This document shows, piece after piece, positions 38,001 through 49,324 of a stretch of 64,000 nucleotides of DNA. A program made the translations under genes and the position numbers. Under the pieces are notes generated by a model. That model saw nothing but the letters and a program-made list of their open reading frames with translations, was not told the origin of the DNA and searched no databases. The stretch is from contig QCXZ01000064.1 in the NCBI GenBank assembly GCA_025024175.1, forward strand, positions 53,713,325-53,777,324, read 5' to 3'. This DNA is from Rhyzopertha dominica (lineage: Eukaryota > Arthropoda > Insecta > Coleoptera > Bostrichidae). Positions within the stretch are counted from its first letter, which is position 1; each line of letters begins with the position of its first letter.

Positions 38001-39346
38001 GTGAATTGCATTGTTTCATACTGATTGGCTATTAAATACTTATTCATCAACCCTTGAGCATGCAGTAGAGTAGCAATGATATGACCATTTACTGTAGCAT
38101 CTATTAATATGTAATAGTTTTAAAGTTAAGAAAAATGTTATTTAGCTTTTTCATTTAATATAATTGATTGATTTGGATGTGAAGACACTTTTCTGGTCAT
38201 GCAAGAAATATATGCCAAATAGAATATTTAGTTCATGTATACCAACATACCTAAACCTGGTGGTGGAACAAAACTTGTTGGTTTTTTCTTCTTTCGGTAT
38301 AACACTACTGCCGAAGGACTAGTAAACCGACAATTGAAGACACCGGAGGGAGCGGGTGGCTTATCCAACAAACGTTTGACATGGAAGTAGCGGTAATACA
38401 GCAGCATAAATAATATGCCAGCCAAGAATAAGCTAACGGTAAGGGTGGGAATCAGCTGCCAATAGCTTGGTCTCACAGGCCAAATTGCGGCTAACCAAGC
38501 ACACACTAAAAGACAATTCTCCAATAACATAACTACATAAAATATGGTCATTGTACGTCCATGTGGTTGATCGTGAAGATTGATATAAGCCAAGACATAA
38601 ATGGCTGCCAACATAGCACACATTCCCAGTTTATTACTGCCTTGTCCATGAAATACGCTTCTTGGTGATAACAACCACAGGAACATGCAGGCCCAATGCA
38701 GCGCCAAGACTAGTAACACCCAAGTGTGGTAAGTGGCAGCATAAGCGGACAGCGCAAGCACTCTCGCGGTGACTGTTCCAACGCGCCACAAAAACTGCGA
38801 AATAACACCTAACCAAGTCAGTATGAGTTTATCCACGCTCTGTACATGTTTACTGAACGAGGCAAGGCCCCAGCACAGTGAGAAGAGGGACAATGATGCC
38901 GAAACTGTCACTAGATCACTAGACGGACCTTGTTCGGTGGCCGGCAACAAGCTAAGTTGCAAAAGCAGCATTGGTGCTGCTTGGAGAAACCCGTGNACCA
39001 ACCGCAATATGCATAAATCACGAACTTCACACTTCACATTAGCTAACTGAACAGGAACTAACAGTCGAGCGTATCGCCAAAGTATTCCTAGCTGGGCAAC
39101 ATGCAGAGCTATCACAAAAATCTTCGTAATTCCTACTGGTTTGCTTTCCAGATACCAATGCAGGGAAAGGACCTGCGATACAACAGTTGCTACCAAGATG
39201 CATCCGAGGCATTGGGCAAACAACAGTCTGGAGTCTTTATCATAGAGGGCGTACACCATCAGGAGATCGAAAACGAAATCACAGAAGTATGCAGCGAGAG
39301 ATACTACGTTGAATAGCAGATCACATAATGGCAAGAACTCTGCCAT
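35078..39346 (-). CDS. XK-related protein (XKR family)
   Basis: XKR proteins are multipass plasma-membrane proteins; some vertebrate members act as phospholipid scramblases in apoptosis. Exons: 38251-39346 and 35078-35718, joined in phase at GLG|GPMAVPFW, giving 578 aa from ATG 39346. The first exon encodes about eight to ten membrane segments with family-like stretches: YFCDFVFDLLMVYALYDKD (about 17-36), DLCILRLxHGFLQAAPMLLL (about 111-130), and FLWRVGTVTARVLALSAYA (about 185-205). The last exon is a cytosolic tail with a Gln/Lys-rich coiled-coil-like segment (IHQKLQEKKQKQLAELKIIE), proline runs and an acidic Ser-rich part (SSDGDVDSADEESD). I see no classic DEVD caspase site. An upstream exon at 43770-43816 may extend the N terminus. 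One n falls in each exon. Confidence 0.88.
36295..38200. other. XKR intron, no gene seen
   Basis: The 2.5-kb intron between the two XKR exons (35719-38250) is AT-rich. Short frames here are not supported by motifs or splice signals. Confidence 0.5.
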
Positions 39347-40671
39347 GTCTTTAGTTCGGCTGTCACATGCTAGAAAAAAAGTAAAATTTATTAGAATAAG
39401 TATTGCATCTTTTGTATGGTAGCCTCAACAGAGACATTTCTATTAGATTACATTCTCTTCTGATAAAGACATTTTAATCAGTTACATGCACAACAAATTT
39501 AAAATTGCCTAAATCTTTAAATTATTTATTAATACTTACTTGCCCTCTACAATTCCTCTGGCCGATAGCCCGCATTCCTAACCTCCACTCATTATTTTTG
39601 TGTAAAGGGGCTGCGCTGAATAAGCAGGTGTTTTCAAACGTTTTTATCCCAAATACGTACATAAATACCCAATATAAAGGTTTGTTCTTGTGCTACCTCA
39701 GCCTCATATCGTAATCGGTATTTCTTCGATTTTTAATTCGATAAGGCAAAGGAATGCACCACTACCTACTGCTCTAACCAATAAACTGCAGTGCAGATTC
39801 CGATTGACCATTCTTTTCTTTTTTCAATTTGTAATATCAACCGTCTCTTTTTACATTTTACTGTTACCTGTGTCTACGGTTACGGAAAATGGTACCTCAG
39901 GCACGCATGTGCTGTGCTCGAGAGGTATATTACCGTAATAACCAGGTAATAACGCATATCATGATCATGAATTGAAATTGATCTAATTTAAACTCAAATT
40001 TCGTATGAGACGGTATGACATAATATGTTGCGTATTTTAATACGTCTGTTAAACTATAACCTTAAAGCTTAAAAATATGCGAGTTTGGAGACATCTGCCC
40101 ACATCTGACATCGCTGAGCTACGCATCATTGCCAGATTTAGAGATTAATGTTCATATTTGCGTTACAATTATTTCTTAACGAAGATTATATGAATTGACG
40201 AGCGAATACATTTTGTTTTAAAAGTCCACATTATTTATATAAGAAACGGGGATATGTAGAATTTTTCATAAAATTATAGAATAGTGCTTCACTAATCTTG
40301 GTCATTTCTGCTGTGGCCTATGAATATGTAGTTTTTCTTTCAGCTTTTTATGAAAACATATTTCATATTTGGATTATAACACTGTTTGATAATTATTACC
40401 ACACCTGTTACCTTTTATCAATGTTGAGAAGGCGCTGCTTATGAACATTGCGGGTTGAGGGGGACAGTACCTCCTACCTCAGAAACATGTGGCAACCCTG
40501 CGATCAGGTGCTATTTAAAAATGTAAACAAGTGTCTGTACCCCAAGAACAAGAACAGCAGAAATTGAAATTATTGTTTATCTGTTGTTATAGATTAGCGA
40601 AGATTATCTCTCATTGTAGTGCATCTTTACAAAAATTTAAAATTTTTGTTGCTTTAATTTTTATAGCCAGA

Positions 40672-42043
40672 ATGAGTTTGAAGGAGTTGCTAAAGAAAAA
40701 AATACAAAAGCGCCAAGGTATGGAAAATACTAATACACGAGTTATAAATAAAATGAAATTTATTTATACAGCTGAAAAAGTACCAACCGAGGAAGATTAT
40801 CAAAAGGTCGAAGAGGACTATTTTGAAAAGTACCTCACAGAATGGGGTAAGAAGCCTACAAATGACAGTAAAAGTATTCCAAAGTTCTTCTGGAGGTTGC
40901 CACGGGAAGATGAAGCACTTCGTCAGAAACTCCATGAAGAAACAAGATCAAATTTTCTACAAAGGAGAAATCGTCAGTTGTTGGACAACAGTGAACTTAC
41001 ATCGTTATGGATGTTGCTCGATAGCCATCAAACATCACCTGACGAGCAGCTGATAAGCTACAGCGGTTACCAAAAGGTTGTGGCGCTTGCTGGACCAAAA
41101 ATCAAACCATATTTTACCGCTAATGTTTTCGCACGCCTGCAGCAGGGAGATCCCCAAGGAAGGGTTTCCATAATGTCTCTGTTCAACTATGCGATGCGCA
41201 AAGTGTGGTTGCAGCAGACGAGAGTTGGTCTGTCTCTCTATGATGTCCCAGGTCAAGGATATTTGCAAGAGGCTGACCTAGAAAATTACATTTCTGAGTT
41301 ACTTCCAACTCTACCACAGCTTGAAGGCTTAGAAAGTTCATTTCATAACTTTTACGTGTGCACTGCAGTAAGAAAGTTTTTGTTCTTCTTGGACAGTTCA
41401 CGGACGGGTAGAGTACGTATTTTAGACATTTTGGCGTGCTCTTTTCTTGATGAGTTGCTTGAGTTACGTGACGAAGACCTCAGTAAAGAGTTGCAGGAAC
41501 AGAATTGGTTTAGTGCACCTTCCACTTTCCGGGTGTATGGACATTACTTAAATTTAGACCGGGACCACAATGGGATGCTTAGTCAATCTGAACTTGCAGG
41601 GTATGGGTCGGGTACTTTAACGCAACCATTTTTGGAGAGAGTATTCCAGACTTGTTTAACTTACGGAGGAGAGATGGACTATAAAACATACTTGGATCTA
41701 GTATTGGCATTAGAAAATCGTTCGGAACCTCAGTCGCTGGCCTTTCTTTTCCGAATACTTGACTTGCAAGGCAAGGGCTACCTTGATGCATTTACTTTAA
41801 ATTATTTCTTTAGAGCTATACAGGAACAAATGAGAGCTCATGGAGCGGAGCCAGTTTTCTTTCCAAGATGTAAAAGATGAACTTTTTGACATGGTTAGGC
41901 CCAAGGATCCAGAAAAAATAACGCTAGCTGACCTGTTGGCTTGTGGACAGGGTGATACATTTGTTAGCATTTTAATTGAATTTCATGGATTCTGGGCTTA
42001 CGAAAATCGTGAAGCTGTTGCAGCAGAACCGTCTCAAGATTGA
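40672..42043 (+). CDS. PPP2R3C: PP2A regulatory subunit B'' gamma, with a 1-nt frameshift
   Basis: PPP2R3C (G5PR) is a calcium-binding regulatory subunit that targets PP2A and PP5 and is linked to centrosomal and nuclear roles. A single exon from ATG 40672 (MSLKELLKKKIQKRQ) reads the family nearly end to end: FWRLPREDEALRQKL, RRNRQLLDNSELTSLW, RKVWLQQTRVGLSLYD, and the EF-hand loop DRDHNGMLSQSE near residue 296. The frame breaks in a T run at 41857-41860, where one T too many would replace the expected PVSFQDVKDE; the continuation VKDELFDMVRPKDPEKIT runs in the next frame to the stop at 42041. Everything after the break is well conserved, so an assembly or sequencing error is more likely than a pseudogene. 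It is intronless as read, so retroposition or intron loss is possible. It may sit inside an XKR intron. Confidence 0.92.
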
Positions 42044-42330
42044 ATTTTTTAAGTCACTAATATTAATTTTGTATTAAAATATGAATATATATTTATAAGA
42101 AGGTTGGAGTATTTATTAAACATAAATGCAAATCAAAAATAAATGGATCAATTCATTAAATATTATGTTTTCCAGATCTTTCGGTGTATTGTTATGCAGG
42201 GTAAGCTGATAGCAACTTTGTTAATTTAAATGGAACACCCTGTATATTATGACATTTCTAGAATCCTTGTTGAATTTTATTATCACTTTGTTAATATATA
42301 TCTCAGGATTACTGTTTTGTGATTAGTTGA

Positions 42331-42463
42331 AGTTTTTTGAAAATCTTGACATTTGCGGCGTGCTCGAAAAAAGTTAATATCTAATCGCATCTCTACGTTG
42401 TTTTGTTTTGAAGATATTAATTTTTTTCAAGCATGCCGCAAATGTCAAGATTTTCAAAAAACT
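42331..42463. repeat. Foldback repeat, about 55-bp arms
   Basis: AATCTTGACATTTGCGGCGT (left) pairs with GCCGCAAATGTCAAGATT (right), with TTAATATCT/AGATATTAA further inward. Just upstream, 42198-42243 begins CAGGGT and ends ACCCTG, typical of short insect elements. Confidence 0.8.
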
Positions 42464-42811
42464 AAAATTTAAATTATCAAAATTTCTATCAACTAACCGG
42501 AAGTGGCCGAAACCTGAAAATATTTTAAATGAAATGAGCCTAGCAACCCAGCATGAAACTATAACCTAGAAATTTTCAGAAAGTTGGTTCAATTGGTTCT
42601 CAATAATCTTCTAATGCAAGCTCGTTGTGGAATAGCATGTATACCTGTCTACTTATTAAAGAAATAAAGTTTATTGTTTTAAAGTACACAAAAATAATTG
42701 CAATGTTTATATTTAAGCATTTATGCATGCTGTTATGGTCCAGTTGGCTTGCTACATATAATAATGAAAAAATACCTAAATAGAGGCAAAACCGTAGTTA
42801 TAACTATAATT

Positions 42812-42976
42812 GACATGTTGTTTTCCGGGCTGGTGCTCACGTTGGTTATTTGACTTTAACGCTGCGACACTCATGTTGGTGTCTTCAGAGCTACTTCTGA
42901 GGAAGACACCGACATGAATGTCGAAACTTCAAGGTCAAATAACCAACGTGGGAACCAGCCCGGAAAACAACATGTC
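42812..42976. repeat. Foldback repeat, GACATGTTGTTTTCC arms
   Basis: Left arm GACATGTTGTTTTCCGGGCT and its complement at the right end enclose GGTTATTTGAC/GTCAAATAACC and CTTCAGAGCT. Probably a MITE. It lies between PPP2R3C and the THAP gene. Confidence 0.8.
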
Positions 42977-43769
42977 ATCGACAACAACCACGGAAACCTT
43001 CAAACTATAACTATAATTATCTACTTGTTTTTCTTATAGCCAGTGTAGAAAGCCTAAACATGAACCAGAGCTAGGCAGTACAAGTACTTAATTTCGATAC
43101 CTTGGGTACATTTGGAATATTTGTATTTGGTACTTAAGTCGTTTAGCAGTATATATTCTTGGCTTGGTCAATATAAAGTACTTAAGCAGTGTTTCAATAT
43201 AAAGTGCGTACATTAACCAGTTGAATGTAGTATAATTTAGCACTTCCCTATTGCTTTGTCTATGATCCAGTATTTTTTTAATCCTTTAAAATGCTGATGT
43301 GACACTTAATTGATTACCTACATTCTGCCTTCTACCATAGCACGTTATTTTACGATAGTTATATCAACCAGCTTTTTTTTTTAAATAAAACATCCATACG
43401 AGTGTACCCACATAACTTTCAAACTGATTATCAAAATTTAAAACTTACCTAAGTCAGGTTTGAGTGTAAGTAACATGTATGCATATTTCTTTCATAACTA
43501 TAATGCAAACTTTATACCTTATACACANGGTAGATTTCCGATTATACATACTAGAAATTAATAATGTAGCTATTTTAATTTAAATACTGCACCATCGTTT
43601 GCAACAGCAGCAGCAGCAACAACAATAACAACACAAGCAAGGACAAACTTGAAACTCCAAAAATTGAGTTAGAGGTGTACAAATACATACCTAGGTGACA
43701 AAAGAAGCTCCTTAAATATGTTTCACGATTATCCAATAATTAAAAACACTTTTACGTTACAACACTTAC

Positions 43770-43816
43770 TTTTCATCTTCAGCGACTGTGGAACAATTGT
43801 TTTTATTTGCGCTCAT
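43770..43816 (-). CDS. Possible first exon of the XK-related gene
   Basis: A minus-strand ATG opens MSANKNNCSTVAEDE and ends at a strong donor (AAAA|GTAAGTG). Joining it in frame to the XKR exon needs the acceptor after GTGACAG at 39360, giving NRTKD before MAEF; the more obvious acceptor at 39370 would give a stop. If real, the XKR gene spans 35.1-43.8 kb and PPP2R3C is nested in its intron. It could also be an untranslated or unrelated exon. Confidence 0.35.
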
Positions 43817-44617
43817 CAATAGCAGTCAACGTCACACCTTAATTTTGAAAACCTAGTTATCTTAAAAGCAAATAACATAAATCGCTAAATACATTGTCTT
43901 TTATTTCTCAATAGTAAATGATTACTATAAAAATTGGGTTACATCAATTAGTTTTTGTAAAAAAAGTAAACTGCTCATTTTTTACAAATTTTTAATTTTA
44001 ATTAAAGAAGACTCAAAGAAATGAAATAAAAATAAAAGGATATTTTAAGAACATATCTAGCAAAATAGAAAAATAATATTTCAATAGTAAGCAATACACA
44101 GCATGCGTGGGAATAACAATATCTCCTATATAAAATATTTAAATCATAGATTTATTTTAAACATTATTACTATTAAAATTTACGCCGATTTTATTTATAT
44201 ACTTAGAATATGGCCCAGTGCTGAAATGAACAAAATTCACTTAATGCTGTTCTTTAGGATATCCTAATTTACTTATAACAATACTACTTATGAGGCACCA
44301 TTGGTTGCAGATATTCCTCTATTTGTAAAAGTTATCCTGGTGATACTATTAGGGCTGTAAAGGGCTATAAACTCCCGAATATAAGGTAGATCTTTGATGA
44401 AGAAATTATTTATTATTTGCTATTACATACTCGTAATGTAACTTCTATCTGTTCTATCTGAATGTACATTCTATATTCAAAGCTTCTATTATAGAGATAT
44501 TATCCTTTATTTATAATAATTATTGGTGATGATAATGTACCCACTTGACAATTAATGTTTTGATTACTTTGATTTTAATCAGGCGTCATATCATAAAGTG
44601 AATTAACATATTCATGC

Positions 44618-47600
44618 CTATTCTCTTGGTATTATGGTTAATGCTTTTTTTTTAGTAGCAATGATGCAAAGTGGTTCTATAAACATATATTCACAACAGT
44701 AAAGGCTTTCACTTTTTATCACTAGACTTTCCCAGTTCTCGATATCATGTTCTTGAATATCTGAAGAGTAAATTATTAGGAAGAATTGTAAATGGACAAG
44801 GATCAAAGTAATAAAACCCAAATTCTTTGTTGATTTTAATATTTTAATGTATGTATAATATACACAGTATTTCAGAATAACCATTATTATTACCTAAATG
44901 TGTTATAACTTAATCCATTGTTGAATGTGACAAAAAATGCACAGATTTAAGTCAACATATTTAATGCTTTAGTAAAATATTATAGTTGAAAAAAAACTAT
45001 AATCTGCATATTTGTTTTTGGTGTCCACAGGTTTCATACGTTTTTCTAAAAATCAATTTTTTGTCAGTCCCGGCTTTTTTGCCTTCTTAACATTTTATTC
45101 CTTGTATTTGTGCAAACACTACATCTTTTTTGATTACCCTTTGTCACAACACCTGTAAATATTACAAAATTATTTTTTAACACCTGCAAATTGATACAAC
45201 TTTCTATGTGAAAATATATGGACAGGGTGTATCATGTAAGGTGGGATAGAACGTAGCTTAGTTGGTACTGAAATATATTTCAAATAAAGTTGTACCAAAC
45301 CAAGCTTTCTGCACTATAAAATCCATTTATGAATTCCTTGCATCATTTTGCATCATTTTGGACATTTGATTTTTGTATAAGCCAGCAATTAAAAAATAGG
45401 CTCCACTTATATAAAAGTGATATCCGTTTAAAACGTGATAGGTGTGCTCTTTCCGGCTATGTTTTAGGTAATTTACAACACGATATTGATTTTGAAAATA
45501 TACATATAGTAGCAAAAGAACATAATTTAGGCAAAAGATTAATATTGGAAATGATAAATATTAATAGGTGTAATAACAGTATTAACAAAAAAACGGATAT
45601 ACCAAATTTGAGTGTAATTTATACTTATTTACTAAATAAAAGAATGAATCAAATTTTATAATTTTGGTATAGCAATATTATAAAATTATAAATTATAGAA
45701 ATTGTATGAATAATGGTTCTTTGATAAAAAAGGTGATATTTGCTGAACCAGGCTGTTTCGTTTTTTTCATTGTATTTTTTATTACAGGAAAACAAATTGA
45801 ATAACTTGTCATTTTGAAGTTGATGTCTCAAATATTGTAAGTAAATTTTATAAACCAACCCACAAATTAGATTGTAATTATATTATTTGTAGCAACCCTG
45901 AAAAAGGTGTGAAATAAAATCCACCAAAAGCTTGGTTTAGAATATAAAGAGTATTCTTAAAGCTAAATAAAGGTTGGTATCCCCGTTATAACGTTAAAAA
46001 ATAATCTTAACGACCGTTAAATATACTAAATATTTTAAAATTAACTATGTGGGGGTTTTCAGGTTACTTCCCACATCATTAAGTTAAATGGACTCATTTA
46101 CTTCTAAAATGAAGTGGTAATATATGGCGTGTAAACAAAGATGTATGAAAAATTTTCAATCAAGTCTCAAGGGTGTGCATACAAAAACTAATGTTCTTAA
46201 TATATCATGTCACTTACCTTCACATACTGTATCATTTTTATTTTCAGGAAGGCCAGCACCACAACATACTTTTAATTTATCAACAGCAACCAATAATGCT
46301 TCAGCATCATTCCTGCTACAAATTGGCATTTCTGGACTTGTGGTGTACTCCATACCTTTAATTTGAATATCGGGAATAGGATGAGTCCCAAACCGGATAC
46401 TTTTGTCCACATGAACGATAGGCTGGTTTGTGACAACATGGACAAGAATTCTGCTCTTTTCATTGGGTGTGTCACATAAGAGCCATCCAGGTGGTAGCTG
46501 CAAACTTTCAACCATTTCAAATGACCAATCTGTGTCTTGCTGGTTCTGCTGCTGTTCTGTAAAGCGACATGATACATAGTGGATGATTTTAAGTGATAGA
46601 ATTAAAATTTTTTTCTTGCCGATTCTAGTGCTCAAACACCTTACCATTCTGCTCAGTATAATCTACATTTATATCAGCTACAACCACTGATTCTGCACGT
46701 AACGTTTGAAGATGCGGAATATCTGAAATATGTGTGTCACATATTTTGTTATGTTATTATGATTACAACTGTACCATTTTGTGTATTGCGTCTTTCAGAA
46801 GTACTATGTACATATTGATGTGTTATAACTACAGGTGTATCACTAAAAGCATGTTTTTGCTTATCTAAAAATAAGGCTCAGCAGTTAAGTTTTCAATAAC
46901 GTTTTTTTATCTTACTGTTCTTATTATGGTTTTTATTCTGTTCAAATATGCAGGGTACGGCTCCCTTTTTAAGACGAGGCTTTATCCTTTCAATTCGATG
47001 AATGGTTTTATCAGGTAATATCGTTTCATCATAATATAGTATGTCGCTTGTTCGGAAATGCCTTGAACACACTACATCACCACGTTTCAAAGGCGCATGC
47101 TTTTTGTCTAGTTGGGAGTTCCATAATTCTACTACCTTCAACAGTAACAGGAACTTACTTGTATAACATATATTATTTAATTAGTAGTGTGTATAAAATC
47201 TTTAATCATGTTAACTGTTTTGTACAAAAATGCATTTGGGAATTTAATTATTTATAGCTACGTTTAAGATAGATGTTTTGTTACAAGTCCTTAAACAAAT
47301 TTTCAGGCACTTTAACTACCTATTTTAAGTTAATTTTATTTGCATAAGCAAGCAATATAAAGACAGTCAAAAAGTTAAAACTGATTATTTTTAATAACAT
47401 TCACTGATTCCACTCGCGGTCCTTGGCAATTCATTTATGTCAATAAAATAGAAATAAAAAACATGAGGTTGTTTATGGTATTTAATAATTTGACAGACCT
47501 ATTCTGAACTTTTCACTTCTTCTTCAGAGTATAACAACATATTCTTAGTACAACATACACACTTAGCATGTTGTTATAACTCTGAACAAAAACCGAAAGG

Positions 47601-47951
47601 TTCGAAACAGATCTGTCAGAAATTATTAAATACCGTGAAACAACCAAGTATTTTTTATTTTTATTTTACTGATTATTTTTGCTTAAATATCAAGTATTCA
47701 GTTACAAGTAACAAGGATTACAGAGGAAAATACAATTAGTATCTATATCAGCAAAATAAATCACATTCAGCATTTAATGCGTATGTAGGTATTTAATTGG
47801 GAATATAATAAATGTGCTAATGATCTTTGCATAGTGTGATTTCACTTACCTTGGGCGTTACCTGAAATAAACTTACACCCCTTATTGATTTGTCTTTCCT
47901 TTTATTGTTTCTGTCATTACGACAAAATTTGAATGAGCAGTTAGCTGGCAT
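44618..47951 (-). CDS. THAP-domain protein, six exons
   Basis: THAP domains are C2CH zinc fingers that bind DNA, found in P-element transposases and in host regulators. Exons: 47850-47951, 46916-47135, 46775-46864, 46645-46722, 46218-46556 and 44618-44760. These sum to 972 nt (323 aa), every junction in phase with good GT..AG sites. The zinc finger is split over exons 1 and 2: MPANCSFKFC supplies two Cys, ELW the conserved Trp, VVCSRHF the last Cys and His, and AVPCIF the terminal AVPxxF motif. The rest (LPPGWLLCDTPNEKSRILV, ending KALTIIPRE) matches no family I recognise, and no transposase catalytic region is visible. It is therefore more likely a host DNA-binding protein than an active transposon. 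The 1.46-kb last intron holds an opposite-strand Penelope-like fragment. Confidence 0.82.
45385..45661 (+). mobile_element. Penelope-like element fragment (GIY-YIG end)
   Basis: The plus-strand frame reads LKNRLHLYKSDIRLK, then ALSGYVLGNLQHDIDFENI and KRLILEMININRCNN. This resembles the C-terminal part of the GIY-YIG endonuclease region of Penelope-like retroelements. No reverse transcriptase precedes it, so it is a truncated relic. It sits in the last intron of the THAP gene. The assignment rests on motif resemblance only. Confidence 0.5.
47467..47645. repeat. Foldback repeat in the first THAP-gene intron
   Basis: GGTTGTTTATGGTATTTAAT and its near complement ATTAAATACCGTGAAACAACC form the ends. 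Inner arms are TCAGAGTATAACAACAT and ATGTTGTTATAACTCTGA. It lies between exon 1 and exon 2 of the THAP gene. Confidence 0.85.
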
Positions 47952-49324
47952 GACTTCGGCAATGAATTGTTAACAGACTCCTATAAAATTTATAATAGTT
48001 TTATAGATAATAGTAATAAATTGTGGTTTTAGTTTATGCACTAAATATGAGATGACAATTTGCTGTGTTAACAACTGAAGCTCTGATTTCAATAGTAATT
48101 ATCTTTGACAGGACTTTATAACATTTGTTGACTTGAATTTTTAAAATTACTAAGTTTAAAGTAAATCATTAATATTGTTATCATATACATATATAAGATA
48201 TAGTCAGTTTAAAACCTAGACTCTAAAATACTGTACCACATTTAACACTGCTCATTTCAGTGCAAGTATTTTGCCAAGAACCTAGCTTTACTTCCTTATT
48301 GCCCTTCACCTGGTAAAAGCATCTTATATATATTTATCTCGTCATTGTTATTAATTCTTAAACTTACAATGTGTTCACACTAAAAGACTCTTATAAAATT
48401 GTTTAAAAAATTTAACGCAGCTTCTATCGTTAAAAATAAGATAATAGTAAAACAATAATATAATAATACAGCAGTGAGCTATTGCAATAATTATTACCTA
48501 CCTATAACAGGTGGAACAACAGTCCTCTTTGCAGTATACCTGCTATACTTCAAAATGAATATCTCAAGAGGCTGTGAAAATGTGAAATTAAGTTCATGGA
48601 GTGACTTGTAGAGCTAATTATTTCTTCTTTAATCAATTAAATGATAGCACTGGTTCAACTGTATTTGTCATTTGCAATTTTCATGTGTTAATAACAACAA
48701 TAAAGTCAAATAAGTCAATACTCATTATTAACTTTGTTTATGTTTATATTGTACAGAAACTGATGTTTGACATTAGCATTAGACATAGACAGGGCAGCAC
48801 GTACATCTATAAATAGATGAGCAGTGCTTGAAGTCATGCATGAGCAAAGAATTATATTTAATATAATTCCGTATACATGAGCATGAGCTAAATAAAAAAT
48901 ACCCACGGGGGTATTTGGACTTGCACACAAAGGAATTTTAGAAATGGAAACACACAGGGTTGCCATAAACGGCTAGATGATCATCGCTGCTGCTTTCGTA
49001 TCATTGCGTTGTTATTCGCTGTTCAAGAATCTAATCCAGAAATCGTAATGGACGACCAACATATATTTGTTGCTTTAATAGAAAAACAGTTTCACCCATT
49101 TTTATTCAAAAGGATTGGCTTTTCAAGGTCATCAGAACGGTTTCAAAAAAAACGAAGGTGGCGACATAAGTGAACCATCTTAATAGTTATTTAATCTTTG
49201 GTAGTAGTTCAAACGTGGCAGTCAGAATTAGACAAAAAAAAATAATAAAAGTGACAGTTAAAGCAAGGTTTTAAGGTTATATTTGGTAAACAAGGTTGCA
49301 TGCAGATGCCGAATTCTTGTATTT
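47952..49324. other. Shared upstream region of the THAP gene and KAT14
   Basis: The two genes point away from each other across about 1.4 kb, which must contain both promoters. Otherwise AT-rich with no supported frame. Confidence 0.5.
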
